Shown: positions 11,000 through 23,600 of the stretch, piece after piece | Position numbering within the stretch: the first letter of the stretch is position 1 | How the letters are laid out: every line of letters starts with the position of its first letter | NCBI GenBank assembly: GCA_026419785.1 | Contig: JAODTK010000899.1 | Coordinates: forward strand, 1-64,000 | Source: Sclerodactyla briareus | Taxonomy: Eukaryota; Echinodermata; Holothuroidea; Dendrochirotida; Sclerodactylidae | Reading direction: 5' to 3' | Length of the DNA: 64,000 nt | Translations under genes and position numbers: made by a program | The notes under the pieces: model-generated | What the model saw: only the letters and a program-made list of their open reading frames with translations | The model's database searches: none | Told to the model about the DNA's origin: nothing

Positions 11000-13900
11000 T
11001 ATAGATAGGCTGAACGACTACGGTAACAATGAGAAATGATCAGAAATCTATTGACCGGCATTACCGCAAAAAATTCCATTGATATTCATCCAATTATCGT
11101 CCATGTTCATGTACTACTGACATGTTGTGTGGTTCTCTATGACAGCCTGCAGGCACCCTTTCCTAGAGAGAAAAAAAAAAAAAAAAAATCGTAGGAATGC
11201 GAGGTTTATATCTTGCGAATCTGAAACCGAACTGTGAAATCCTAGTCCAAATGATTCTTCGTTTTTACAAGGAGAGCCACATAACTACACAATTGTAAAC
11301 ACATGGATTTGGATTTGTACACCGTAACTAGGATCCTCGGCCATCGGACAGGAAAAAAGAAACAAGCAAAGCAAAACAGAAGAGAAAAAAGGGCAACGGG
11401 AAAAACCAATGTTAAATTGGCGCCGTCGTATAGTGCTGATAATATCCCGTACCTCCAAGACAATACTATTGTGGAATGCTCTGGTATGAAACATCAGATA
11501 AATAATCCACACATGCGTTCCCACAGAAAACACACTAGCGTAATCCATATGATATAGCATGAACAAACCTTACGTCGGCGAATATTCATTGTACCAGATT
11601 TATTACGCGACGAACACGGTTTTACCCCACTTACCAAACGTCGATCCCCTGCCCGGTGAGGAATTAAAAGAAAAACAAGCTATGTGTGCCAGTAAACGTA
11701 TCCTCTGTCCCTCGAATCGAGGTGGGTGAATAATAATTAAGACGAGCTCACTTCTCGGCGAAGTCCAGCGGACTATGACCGACGACGATTTGCGTTTCCC
11801 GGTATACTGTTGCCATTGCGGAGTATAAAGTTGATGCCATGAAATAAATGACTCGTCACTTCACTCAGGTTCCAAGCGGATGGGTCGCCCACACCTGTAT
11901 TTCAGATACAATGCCGTCGTGTAAGTATTTTTCCGCGTGGTAATGAACAGATCAGAAAAAGGAGATCAGCTCTTTTGCATGACGCTGGGTTTTCACCCAA
12001 CTTTCTTTAATTTTAATGGGAGACTTTTTTTAACTGTAAGCGGAATACACACACTGTTCTGAGCAATATTTTGGATCATCATGAAAACGTGGTTTGAGGA
12101 GAGAAATGTCAAAAGTAAAATGTTTACCCGAAATATCTGCTGAGTGCCCGATTTTTCACGCCGCCAAAATGATGGTTTTCTTAAGGTGGACTTTCTCGAG
12201 AAATAGGAGGATTCAGGCTAGTTTTTTCAGCCCCAATTAGCAAATTAGGAAAGGCCGGTACACCCATATGTCACAAGCGTAAATTTGTATAGACGCACAA
12301 GAGTTAATTAATGTTCCATTGGCCCGATGAGGTCCTGATTTGTCCATAGTCGGAATTGTGTAGCTTTTTTCTCCTGCTATATGCAGCAACATAGTCAACA
12401 GCCTAATACCCTTCTTAAAGTACAACGGTCACTAAAAAACAAAACAGCGAAAACAAAATTTCATGATTCCCTTTGAATGTTATCATAAGCTGCACAATGG
12501 CCTTCCCACGCCAAAATTTCAAGGGAGTGAAAACACAGATCTCGGACTGTGCAGAGAGAGATTACTAAAATGGCACGGCCCAGAACACCCACCACGCAAA
12601 GAGCGCGGGTGTCCGACTTTTGGCACGCGTTCAACGTGATCGCGGAAAATCCGTATATTAAAAAAAGAAGGAACGAATGCACACCTGCGAGTAAGATTCA
12701 TATGGACAGATTCTGGCACGACGTTGTTTAGATCGTGGGGGGGATTTGTTTTTAAGGGAAAACGGGCCAGCTTGCTCTTTGGTGCTTTTATAAGGAATAA
12801 CAACGGTGCGGTTATTTGGCAGCGTATATTCGTGAATACTTTGGTCGATGAATGAAACGCAGTACGAATCAGGAATCAGAGTTTTGTGGAAAGGGTAATT
12901 GGGACATACAGAAAACAGTCGTGGAAAATCATTTCGTGATTGTACTTCAAGGATAGGCAAATGTGCTGTGCTTTCCCTGGTGAAGTTCCTTTATTAGTTC
13001 TCTGGGAAGGATGAGTTTTTTTAGGATAGGTGCAAATTATTTTGCTGCAGTTCATACGCAAAAATTATAGATCCCGTCCGGTCCTACGGCCTTTGTCAGT
13101 TTTGTGTGGAGTGAGTATAGTCTCCGATCCCCTAGGGTGATTTGAATATCCGGCCAAATTGGTATAGTGCTTCTTGGTTATAATTGATAAGTTTGGTGTT
13201 TTCCTCAGTAAAGACACATGGAATGGTGAGGGCGTATGCTTTTCCCTTATCATCAGTGATAGTTCTACATCGTACTCTTTCAGAGGTTCTTTTCTTTTTA
13301 TAGTATACTTGCAGAGCAGAAGATCGAAAACCTATCAATGCCAGTAAGGTTTGCCGACCTCATTGTTAGCAGCGAGCGAAAACCTTCACAGGTACACGGG
13401 ATAGGCAAACGCTACTTTGGCGGTACCTCAATGTGGGGTGGGGTGGTAATCACACGTCGTAGGCGGAAAACATGCAAATGCCTACCTCCATTTGTCTGTG
13501 GGTGGAAGCTCAACCAACCACTGCCAAAAATCTCTTACCTTAGGGATGGGCCATCATGAATTCACTTCCAGCTTTGCGGGAGTTTCTGTTAACAAGCGCG
13601 CGGATGATGTTATGAACAGGTTCCAGTAGTATTGGGTTTGGAGTTGCTCATTGTATTACATATATGTAATAATATACAGGGTTTTGGGGCTACCATCTGA
13701 ATTTGCATTTTGGACGACCATTTTGCTGGAAGCAATCACGATTGAGAAGTCGTGATTATGGTATTTACGAGTTAAATGCATAAGTACGATCGATTACGGA
13801 TGAAAGCGAATTGTTTACCTCCCCCTATATCAGAAGAAGTTGTCGTAGACGTCATTACGGCCAGTCGGGTACTGGCCAAGCGCATATTCCTACTATAACG

Positions 13901-14140
13901 AGGGTCTAAACTAAAAAACGCAGGCGGACTTATCGCCCAGAACACAGATCTGAAGATTTCCCATTGTAATAATACAGCATTATAATACACATGAAAGTAG
14001 CCAACAGTGCCTAGATTTATTGAACATTTCCGGTATAGGTACGCACTAGCGACTAATATAGAACATGTGTGAATACCGTTACGTGGACAACCCGTGCTGT
14101 ACGGCCTAGACCATGGCGGGTAGATTCTGGAACAGGTATT
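11000..14140. other. No supported gene
   Basis: Contains an A tract at 11170-11188 and several overlapping frames of 60-100 codons on both strands (11285-11566, 12461-12960) with no domain. A phrase FKGKRA around 12750-12775 on the plus strand faintly recalls LINE C-terminal motifs but is too short to call. Confidence 0.45.
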
Positions 14141-14196
14141 GGGGCAGATTATTTATGACATTCGTGTGGTATTTGGCCATGTAACCCGCCTGGAGA

Positions 14197-14309
14197 GGGG
14201 GGGGGGGGATTATTAAGTTTTCGAGTTCTGTTGCTCAAATTAGTGGGTAGATTGGGCAGGCTCGTACCGAGAGATTTTTTGGGGGGGGAGGGGGGGGGGG
14301 GGGGGGGGG
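14197..14309 (+). repeat. Two long G tracts
   Basis: G12 at 14197-14208 and an almost pure G tract of about 29 bases at 14281-14309, with another G-rich stretch near 14495-14530. These could form G-quadruplexes on the plus strand and are places where sequencing and assembly often fail. The proline-rich minus-strand frame across them is an artefact of the tract. Confidence 0.8.
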
Positions 14310-14953
14310 TGAGTGGGTCAGAGCCCAAGAAGAAGTGCGCCCTCATAAATGGCCTCATCCTCCCATTGGCAATAAATAAGTACCAATTTATAGACCTCTA
14401 GACAGATTGTTGCTGCAAAATTGAGGAATAAACAGCTGCAAAACCTCTACTGAACTGCCAAAAAATAGTTTAATGTTTTGATATTTTTTTTTTTTGGGGG
14501 GGGGGGTATGACCCCCGGGGGTACGCCACGAGAGTGGGTACGAATATGCTTCGATGTCGGTGTCTATACCGAGCTGTCGATGCGTCGAACAGTGGGTGCT
14601 GGGTGAATACCATCAGGACAGATATTGAAATTCGAAAGAACACTTTTCCGGAATATCGGGGAAAGTCAAAAAACAATCCCCGTCCGCTTGCAAGCAGGAG
14701 ACCAATGATGCAGCCACAACGTAGGTTTTAAAACCTTAATAACAACACTAGCATCGAACCATGAGTTTGGCCATATCTTCCAGCTGTAAATCGAGACTTT
14801 CCTATCGCGAGTTTGTCTTAGGGCAATACCGCACAAGAAATCTATGGTCGACTCGAAACAAACATTTAGTCTGGTCTTAGTCTGGATGTCCGGTGCGAGC
14901 GGCGTCCGGCCAGTGTTGCCTCAGCATGTTTTCCGACGAGCCTCAATTGCGAC

Positions 14954-15165
14954 TTATCGGAACTGCGTGATAATGATGTTGTGGTAATTGTAGGACGTTT
15001 CGTCCGTTTTTCTTCCCGTCGCTGTCGGGTCTGGTCGGGCCCATGGACGGGCAACACCCGGGCCCGACGCGACAAGACTAGGTTCGGTTGTGGTCGTTGG
15101 TTCTGGGTCACTGGGAGAGTGTGCAGTCTTAGATCGTAAGGCTCGCAAAATGGATGTAATGTTCA
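14954..15165 (-). CDS. Candidate exon, Pro/Thr-rich
   Basis: The minus strand has a good acceptor at 15166-15167 (CATTTGTCTTGTACTGACAG|TG). The following frame reads NITSILRALRSKTAHSPSD and then a Thr/Pro/Ala-rich stretch with SYNYHNIIITQFR before a stop at 14954. Composition looks like a disordered host protein. A second minus-strand frame is also open here, Arg/Gln-rich, which lowers confidence. No domain recognised, and no obvious donor before the stop. Confidence 0.28.
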
Positions 15166-15887
15166 CTGTCAGTACAAGACAAATGAGAGAGTCCTCTTTG
15201 AATATCGTTTCGATGTGCTAATATCTTGATGATGGACTAATCTCATAATTGCCCATTATTTTAGTGTCAAGTTGTAGATATAAAAAATGGAGGCGATTAC
15301 AAGTTATAAGTATTGTGTTGTATCGTATACTAATTGACTATATCAGCCGCGGTCAACGGACAAATTATATGTACCTGCGGGTAAAACGGTATTACTATCC
15401 GTTATTGTATTTAACACAGTGTTATTCAAACTCCCGAAAGACCTTCTTATTTTTGTCGGCCGCATGGTGGTTGCGTGAACCTGTGTACCCCGTACTTCCA
15501 CTAAGCATCGCGTTTATGGTATGGCGATTATGTCGAATAGGCCAACTGGCTATAACGAGGACCTTTGGCCACAGACGACCCTCTGAAAGACCAAGTTATA
15601 TCAGTTCGGAGTTGGCAGTTCCATTTTCGTGGTAATCTATTGGAACCCCGCGATCACAAGTGCACGTCCGCCATTTGGCCACGGACCGTTTATTTCTTTT
15701 GGGTTGGGAGGTTATAGGTTACTTCAGTTCACCATATGGGTCATGGTTTCCGCTCCCTCAGTATCATTGATTTGTTCAAGTACTCTCAGAAAATGCCGTT
15801 CCGTCCAGGTACAAAAACACCCCATTCAGAGAAGAGACCTTTCGATATTCCTTAACGGTATCAGAGGAATCTATGCAGTCGAGACAT

Positions 15888-16025
15888 GTTTGTGTGCGGG
15901 TGCGTGTGTGCCGTGTTGTGGCGTGTGATGGTGGTATGTTGTGTTTGTGTGTGTGGTGCGTTGTGTGTGCGTGTGTGTGTGTGGTATGTGTGGTGCGCGT
16001 GTGGCAGGTGTGTGTGTTGGCGTGT
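15888..16025 (+). repeat. GT-rich microsatellite
   Basis: About 140 bases of irregular (GT)n with GTGC and TGTGG interruptions. The minus-strand Thr/His-rich frames reading through it are artefacts of the repeat. Confidence 0.85.
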
Positions 16026-16079
16026 TGTCTGATGTGACGCATAGTCTTGGTGCCCGATTACTCGTCTCCACCTTGATGG

Positions 16080-16770
16080 ATTAAGCCCCTACTTGGTAAT
16101 GTATCCCCATAATGAAATATATGCTCCCTATCGTTTTGGGGTCAGGTAAAGTCCTCGATGTTGGAAAAGTCAAAGTCGGGAATCTTGTTAACACGATCAG
16201 TACAGACATGCTGGTCTATCGAGTTGAAAATTTGGCAATGCCTCTTCCTAGGGAAGAACAGAACCCACCCCGTGGCTTCTTGTGAGAAATTCAGCAACTT
16301 AGCATTTAACAACTTTAGATGTACAATAACTCAAACCCACCCGGATGGAGGAAGCTCCTATATGCTTCCCCATAGGTAGTGCATATCTCAATTGTTTTGG
16401 GGTCAGATCTGAGGTCCATCTGAGGTCGACGAGGACGAGGCTGGAACTCTGTTATACACTAGGTTTGATAATGGTTTAAGCAAGCTCGAAATTAGGTATG
16501 CCGCTTTCTTATGGGGTAATGAACGATTGTTTTTAGTGTAACTGGGGCCATGTTCGGGGGAGGGGTATTGTGAAAATTGATATTTCAATTCAGCTGATTT
16601 TAGCTGTGCTAACAGACTTGTCACGTGGATATGAAGTTCATCCTGCTCGGTATGTGGGCTCCCCATGATGAGTATACATGATCGCTATTTCAAATCTTGT
16701 AAGCAATGTGAAATAGACAATGGTTAGCTTGATCAAGTCGGGGGTCAGGCCAGGGAATCACTAAGCCTCT
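16080..16770 (+). repeat. Degenerate tandem repeat with GGGGTCAGG words
   Basis: The words TTTTGGGGTCAGG/A recur at about 16135, 16398 and 16739 (GGGGTCAGGCC), with similar flanks (ATATGCTCCC / ATATGCTTCC, GTTGAAAATTTGGCAATG). The spacing is roughly 260-340 bp. Another copy lies at 20.93-21.14 kb. Such GGGGTCAGGTCA arrays are common, probably non-coding, repeats in marine invertebrate genomes. Confidence 0.55.
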
Positions 16771-17442
16771 CGGCTATCTGTTGGTTATACAAGAAGTCGT
16801 GTATCAATGTTGGCTATTTTGGAGGAGATGAATACTCTAGCTATTCTACATAGAATTCTATGAATAAAAATAAATAAGAAACCCTCCAGTGAGTAACAAC
16901 CAAAATTCATCGAAGATTGGTTGCCAACCAACCAGGGAAATATTACCTGAACGGTACCACTGACCTCTGTGCACAAATCCTCGTCTAGTATCCGTGGTAT
17001 TTAAAGACCTGAATTGGCTGACATAAGTCATCGCCGGATTTAGTTGTCATAGTTAGATTCCCTAAAAAACAGGCCAAAAGGGTCATCCGGACTGACGTCA
17101 AGTATAAAAACTAAAAGCACTAACTGCTAATGCTGACTACCCTCCACATGATCAAATGATCAAATGCCGGGAATGGCAACTGCTCGACTGGCTTCCCTAT
17201 GATCATGGAAAATCCGGGTAACTCGATACTGTCACATACTAACATATAACACCGAACTGATCTGCGTTTTTTCACGGCTCCCGTTCTGATTCCGAATATC
17301 CATATTCATGATGTGGTTACCCTGGTTACAGGGTAACACTGAAAAGTGGAACTACACATTTAGGCCTACCGGGTAGCATTAAATGGGTCAGTTGGCGGTA
17401 ATCTTTAAGTGATAATACCGTAAGAAAATAGAGAAGGCGGCG

Positions 17443-17508
17443 CGTGGTGTGTGGTGTGTGTGGTGTGTTGTGGTGTGTGTGTGTGTGTGTGTGCGTGCGC
17501 TGCGTGTT
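17443..17508 (+). repeat. GT-rich microsatellite
   Basis: Irregular (GT)n/(GGTGT)n, about 65 bases. Confidence 0.85.
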
Positions 17509-17624
17509 AAGTTTCGCCTCGGATAATATGATTTAGAAACCACTGCAAATGGCGAGGGGGAAGGCCCATAGCGTTGCCGGGAATGGCGGCATGCCTCGTT
17601 TATTATGCATCAGGATATACTTGC

Positions 17625-17725
17625 TGAGCAGAGTATCTAACTCAGATTCGAACCGAGATTCCTCCTGGTGGTAGGTCCACGCCTGACCCAGGCTGCGCAA
17701 CCCGACGCCACTGCCCATAGAAACG
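17625..17725 (-). tRNA. tRNA-like sequence, probably a SINE head or pseudo-tRNA
   Basis: On the minus strand a possible T arm, CTCGG-TTCGAAT-CTGAG, gives a 5-bp stem (one G-T pair) around a canonical TTCGAAT loop near 17640-17656, matching a polymerase III B box. Upstream, GGGTTGCGCAGCCTGGG could supply a D-arm-like region, but I cannot build a convincing anticodon arm or acceptor stem. This is more likely a tRNA-derived repeat fragment than a working tRNA gene. Confidence 0.25.
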
Positions 17726-18019
17726 CAAAGTAAACTGCGGAGCGTGGTGAGAAACTCCCTTAGAAGCAGCCACTCCCTAAAACTGCTGAACATAGCGGCT
17801 GATCGTTACCACGGCAAATTGTTTTGTTGTGAATTTATCGTAAAGCTGTCAGTACACCGAATATTTTCATAACACACAATGCGTGAGATTTCCTCCTCTA
17901 GGTGAGCCCAAACCGCCGCAGTCACAGTCAACCTCTTCATTCGCCTTTTATGAGCGGAAAAGGCAGCCTACCTCAGCCGCTAGTCCATCACCCAGTGCAG
18001 TGAGGCTCATTCCGTGTTC

Positions 18020-18960
18020 AATCATGGAGGGGGAGGGGGGGGGGGGGGCTGGGAGGGGGATCCCGCAACCTAAATTCAAGTCAGTAGAAAAAAATATGCA
18101 ACTAAAGTTGTGTCCACCCCTCAACCCGGAAGGTTTAAATTCCCACTGGTGAGAGAGTCGGATGGCTTGATCCATGCCAATGTATCTTTATCTCTGACCG
18201 AAATACGGGTCTCAAAAACAGCCTTCTGATTAGAAAAAATAAAAGAAATGATGCCCTTCCCATATCAACTACGGGTGGTTACGCTGCATCACTCTTCACT
18301 TATTCGGAAAACAGCTCACTCGCCGTCAGTGCGGTAAGGTTCCCAGGCCTGTTGTGGACCCGCCTTCCTCCCGCTCATCGATTCCTCGAATGAAAATAAT
18401 TGAAATATGGTAAAGCTATTATTGGCAGCGTAAGGAGAGTATTTTTTTTTTTTGCCGAGCAATGATGTCATCTAATGATCAGGCAAAAGTGCACACATCT
18501 CGATTGCTTCTAATGTAGGCACTACTACATATACACGTCTAAATTCATTTTTCCAACTTTTTTGATGTTTTTTTCCAACAAAATGCTTTGCTGTCGATGG
18601 TTAATTTTTTGGGAATGGCCATCACAAGTGGGGAGATCAATTTCGCCCTAACATCGCTTTTGGGCTTGTTTCGCTTCCTTGCCCCTATGCAGGGCGACGA
18701 TCATGGGGGAGACGGGAGTGGGGGACGGGGCGCCCCCCCCCCCAAATTTTGGTTGAGGGGACGCAATGCATTTTCCCCCCCCCCCCAATATTTCAGAGAG
18801 TTCAGCTGACTACTATTTCGCTACACTGTTTTCCGACATATCCACACACCTTGTTTAAAAACGAATGCATAATTACCCTAAAGGATCAAGTTTGGAGCTG
18901 CTGTCCATCTTCGGATTTTTTTGCGCGCTGCGCGCCGCAGGTGTTTATATACCGGTAGTT
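18020..18960 (+). repeat. Low-complexity block with G/C runs and a GC palindrome
   Basis: Contains a G-rich tract at 18028-18047, poly-T at 18441-18452, GGCGCCCCCCCCCCC at 18730-18743, a C run at about 18775-18786, and the near-palindrome GCGCGCTGCGCGCCGC at 18922-18937. A similar CG-rich palindromic word lies at 19784-19806. No coding content. Confidence 0.6.
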
Positions 18961-19187
18961 TTAAGACATATGATGTGCCTTGTGCAGACATATCCTGTTC
19001 CTTACCAAAAATGCTCCAATATATCGGGGGTTGGTCCAATTATCAATGAAAGAAGGATTCACCTTCATTCGTTTGATTTAAAACCTGGCCTTGAGCAGCT
19101 TGGGGTGTGTTAAATTGCTTCTTCATGGACGGTTTGTTAGTTTCCTGTTAGGGGACCAAACTAACATACAAATCGCTATCTCGAGGT

Positions 19188-19760
19188 GAAGGGGAATGAG
19201 GCGACGGCGGCCCCGGGTTACCCCTGGCCGGATTTGTGATTTTTTTTTTTCAAATTGATTTCATCTGTGCGACCACTTGTTGAAGTTGGGTGTACGGTGC
19301 AATACTATCACTATGAGGCACACGGTGCGGCATCGAAAATGGCGCCACAGGGAACGTCACAAATTGCGTTTTGTCAAAAAACATAATTCAAAATTATCAG
19401 GTGGATAATAAGGCTAAGAAGTCCAAAAATTGCCTAACTTTTCGATGGAATGCCCAAAGTGTTTGCTTTTGAAGGGAAGGAGGTTGAGGCGACGGGGGTA
19501 AATCTACCTGACGGGACCTGTGAATTTTTTGGCAGATATTCTACTTGCAAATTTATTCAGCATAAATTTATGGTGCGGGCCACATTGTTTGAAATTTGGT
19601 GCGTGTTCGTGGCATATACTATAAGGGGACACGGTCGGATGGACCCCTTGAAATAGCCACTCGAAGATCATCAGCCAGGGAAACGCCACAAATTTGTGGA
19701 AGCGACATGATTCAATTCAGGTGAAGATATCTCAAACATTACCTGGCTTTTTTCCAACGA
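19188..19760 (+). repeat. Tandem duplication, about 285-bp unit
   Basis: Unit 1 starts at 19188 (GAAGGGGAATGAGGCGACGG) and unit 2 at 19471 (GAAGGGAAGGAGGTTGAGGC). Shared internal words include GATTTGTGATTTTTT / GACCTGTGAATTTTTT, CACGGTGCGGCAT / CACGGTCGGATGG, AACGTCACAAATT / AACGCCACAAATT, and CGATGGAATGCCCAAAG / CGATGGCATGTCCGAAAG. The copies are clearly diverged. A plus-strand frame of 68 codons in unit 2 is not supported as coding. Confidence 0.6.
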
Positions 19761-20246
19761 TGGCATGTCCGAAAGGGTAAAATTTTCGCGCGCGCCTCCG
19801 CGCGCATTGCGGTTTTACTTCTGTGTCACTCATTTGGCTACCTGTCTGGCCCCATTCGAAATGTCCCCCCATTCGCCTGTGGTCCGCACAGACGATACGA
19901 ATGGGGGCCGTACTCTTTGAGTAAAAAACTCAGGCCTATCCAATGATAGGTCAGAGAGGTGTGAGTTTCTGGTCGTTTGTCGAATTGGATCCTGCAAAAT
20001 CCCGCGCTTCACGCGCGAACGTATGCCTTGCCATTGCCCTTTCCATTGCTCCTTTCATGACCGTACCATCACTTGCATCGTATTTTACAATGTCACAACA
20101 ACAGCACCCCACGCAAAACCTTGATATTGTTTCTGAGAGTTTTGGAGAAACCTTAAATTCTAAACTAAAAAAAAATTGTTTATCACTTTAAGGAATGCTG
20201 CGAATGCTGTCCTCATAAGGCACGGGAAGAGCCATTTCCTGAATCT

Positions 20247-20280
<34 letters not shown>
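20247..20280 (+). repeat. Homopolymer run of 34 G
   Basis: An uninterrupted run of 34 G, the longest homopolymer I noticed in the window. It may be real or may be an assembly join. Confidence 0.9.
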
Positions 20281-20282
<2 letters not shown>

Positions 20283-20929
20283 CTGTCAACGAAAAAATTT
20301 CCAGGACCTACGCGCCAACCTATTGTGGCGCTCCGCGCCCTGCCCTATGTTTTGAGAAAGGTAAATTGGATCAGTTTGAAATCCATTTGAATTGGCTTGT
20401 AAGTACTGTAACATCCTATTCATATGGGTGTTGTTGTTTTTTTTTTTCCGGAGGGAAAGGGGTACGTTTCGCCGGGCGATATCGGTTGGCGAACCGCGCA
20501 GCTTCTTGCCCCACATAAGTAATAACATCTCTAATACATTATTCTTGGGTTTCCGCGGACTTCAATATCTCTGATCTCTGTTCCATATGGGTGGTTGTCT
20601 TGCACTTTACATACCCGGAGTCCAGCAATAGTTTTTTTACATTACTGTCTGTCGGAGGGCATTCATTTTTTTCATCAGAACAAGTTTTCACAGACCGTGA
20701 CAACACACATCCAGATTGATGGGCAATAGCGCCACCCGACATTAAAGAAATCATGGGTAAATAAGGCATGCGCTGCGTATACCTTACGATGTAATGCTTG
20801 CAAGAATCGAGTTAGACGATAGAATTAGGTCTGTTGTATCCAAGGCTGGATCTGAGGCACGGTCTCAGCGGGGGCACGTTCCCGGGGCCCAGTAAACGTT
20901 TATTTTTGCATTTGGATGTGGTGTTTCCT

Positions 20930-21140
20930 CATTATAAGAACATAAATCCTAATTGTTTTGGGGTCAGGTCACTGAGTCACCAGGGCCGCAAAGTCTAAAA
21001 ACATTGAACCCGTATAATCCAATGGTTGGCCCGATCAAGTTGAAAATTGTTGTGTACTTCCCTACGGGGATTAATGAATACCCTATTGTTTTTGGTGAAG
21101 ATCAGATATTTTTGGTGAAAAATCTGAAATTTTGTATGAT
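20930..21140 (+). repeat. GGGGTCAGG-type repeat, isolated copy
   Basis: Starts with AATTGTTTTGGGGTCAGGTC like the unit at 16390, and shares GATCAAGTTGAAAATTG with GTTGAAAATTTGG at 16220. TATTTTTGGTGAA and TTTTTGGTGAA are repeated within it. Confidence 0.5.
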
Positions 21141-21177
21141 ATGTCATGTTTAACCCAAATTTGCTGTTACAAAAATC

Positions 21178-21303
21178 GGGATGTAGTCGATACCCGTCTC
21201 TGGCCTCGATGTTAGTCCGAATTGCCATAGCGGCCTCGCTCTACCTACAGTGTAGACTCAAGATGTTAGACTGTTTCGGCCTATTCGGTCTCGACTACAT
21301 CCC
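21178..21303. repeat. 126-bp inverted repeat with 13-bp perfect arms
   Basis: GGGATGTAGTCGA at 21178-21190 is the exact reverse complement of TCGACTACATCCC at 21291-21303. The spacer holds the related words GGCCTCG (twice), CCGAATTGCC and CGGCCTATTCGG. It could be a small MITE or the paired ends of a foldback element. A plus-strand frame of 112 codons crosses it but has no recognisable domain. Confidence 0.6.
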
Positions 21304-22299
21304 TGATTACAAATTACCCATTGTTCTCAGGTGTCTGAACTTGAATGAGTCCGGAATCACTGAGTCCTTTTGGCTTTCTTGTTATACTTATATCTTGGTT
21401 ATGTCACTGAGTTTACATCAATTCATTAGGCAACATAGACTCTCTCCCAAAAATCACTGGGGAAGAATTTCCGCCCTAGAATAGAAGGCTAGTGTAACAC
21501 ACGGATCCACTCGAAACGATATATGAAAGGAAAAAGAATCTCATTTCACATTGATTGTACAGGGAGAGGTTTATGGCCCTCTCGGCATATTGCGACAGCC
21601 TTGACCTCCTGTTTATATATGAAACTTTTATTTGGCTAGATTCTATGTGCAATTGAGTTAACGACCGAATATTTCGAATGCTGGAAAATTTCGATGGGTA
21701 CTTTTTTCCTGTTGGTCAAATGGTTAAATTTGGTTTGGCAACACAAACCAAAACGATTTTTACTGTAGTGTCTTCAAGATAAGGGCAGTGCTCTGGCAAC
21801 ACTCCGCCCAGTACAGTGGATTGATGAATGGGATATTGGCATATATACATTGCGGGTATAATGGCTCCTCACTTGCTGAATTCATGTTTGACCATGTTAC
21901 AGTTATGAGTGGTAGCTTTTATTTCATGATGTTCACCCTCTGGGTTTCATGTTTTAACGACTCCATTATTTACAGTTTGTGCCATTTTTTTTTATTTTTT
22001 TTTTTTTTTTATCTGCGGCTGGTACACTCAGAGCACCCACTGCTTACCATTGGCTGTAATGACTAACTGACTCCAATGGGGTTTCTCGAACGCTAGTCTC
22101 TCGCGATCAGGGGTTAATCCTGTCAAGGTGTGTCATTTGTTTGACGCATCCTGATTCCCAGGATCTAGAGAGCTTCGCTGTTAACAGGTACTAACGGCAT
22201 AATTTAATAGAACCCCTAGTGGCTAATCTGCTATAGTTTACCATCCTCCCTCCCTCCCCCCAGTGCTCCACCCACTGAACATGACCGGGGTCTCACTAA

Positions 22300-23600
22300 A
22301 TAGTGGCCATGTCTACCAGTTTTGTGTAAATTGTGAATATTCAATAGATTGGAACTTGCGATAGTTTTGGGCACTTGGTGGGCCTTAGAGACATTTTTTC
22401 CTGATGACCCTTACTTCCCTAACTTGAAATATCCTGGGACCAAATGAGGACCACATCCACACAGTTTTGTGAAAATTCAGGCAAACCAACAGCAAATTTT
22501 ACACTGAATATCTCTTATCAGTTACTGTACATACTATCCTGATTTAATGACCCAAACCATGTCACCACCCGCAGCTCAGCGGTTTGTCCGAAATTTTGCT
22601 ATGAGCTCGAAAAGTACCAAGGCGATCATCCAGTGTCTCTCCTGGATGTGCGATCAGTGGTTCCTTTCCATTAGTCCCATGCACACATTACAGGCTTCCA
22701 ATGTTTTGCTTTCAGATTTTTGTATCAGCCTTCACAGAAACGCTACTATCATTGACCACCAACTTATAAGGTATTCCATACCCTCAAGCTTCATAAAATC
22801 TAACAACCTTTGAAATTTGGAATAACCTATCCACAATAGACACACTGAAATGACCTCCAGTCATCAGTTAAAATGTTGTGAGTAAGGTAGCCATACCTAC
22901 AGATTTTTCTGCGACTCCAGCTAGATTTTAATTAATGCATAAATGATGCAAATTAAGAACATGAATGACTCCAGTGACCAAACAGTTCATGCGGCATCCA
23001 ACAAACGTTCATTTGCAATGAATAAGCAATTATAAACACTGAATACCCTCAGTGATCGCGTTACTCTTAAGCTTTGGGGGACTAACGTAGACCATACCTC
23101 GAGCTTCATAAAATTACAAATTTGAAATTTGGAATATAACTATCCAACCGACACACGCTGAATGACCTCCATCTCATTAAAAATGTTGATGAGTAAAAGT
23201 ACTGCATACCTACAAGTTTCATGGGAATCACGATTTTAATTCTTCATAAATTTTGTTCAAAATTAGTGACCAACGTGACCCTCCAGGACCACACTTTCAG
23301 GGGAATCCCACAAACGTTACATTTTGGCAATGAATGTGAGCAAATTTAAACACTTAATAACCCCCAGCGACTCAAATCAATGTTAATATTTGGGGGGACT
23401 AAAGTAGACCATAATCATCAAGCTTCCATAAAAAATCTAACAAACTTTGAAATTTGGATAAACTATCCAAAATGACACACGGAATACCCTCCAGTCTCAG
23501 TTAAAAATATTGGTGAGTAAAGTACGGCAAATACCTACCAGTTTCATGAGAATCCAGCAGACGTTAACATTTTATGCACAAGGCGATCGCCAAAAAGTGC
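22300..23600 (+). repeat. AT-rich tandem repeat block, about 330-360-bp unit
   Basis: Three diverged units are visible. Each has a run such as GACCTCCAGTCATCAGTTAAAA, GAGTAAGGTAGCCATACCTACAG, AACGTTCATTTGCAATGAAT, TTTGGGGGACTAA(C/A)GTAGACCATA, and AGCTTCATAAAATC. Anchors for the GTAGACCATA word are about 23087 and 23403, and for the CCTCCAG/ATCTCA word about 22853, 23168 and 23490. Related sequence lies at 58.2-58.6 kb. Indels between units are frequent. Confidence 0.6.

Noticed and set aside
12700-12860. Possible LINE motif (FKGKRA) on the plus strand
   Set aside because: Only a few residues match and the surrounding frames give no further LINE motifs.
15776-16071. His/Thr-rich minus-strand frames
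   Set aside because: Produced by the GT microsatellite.
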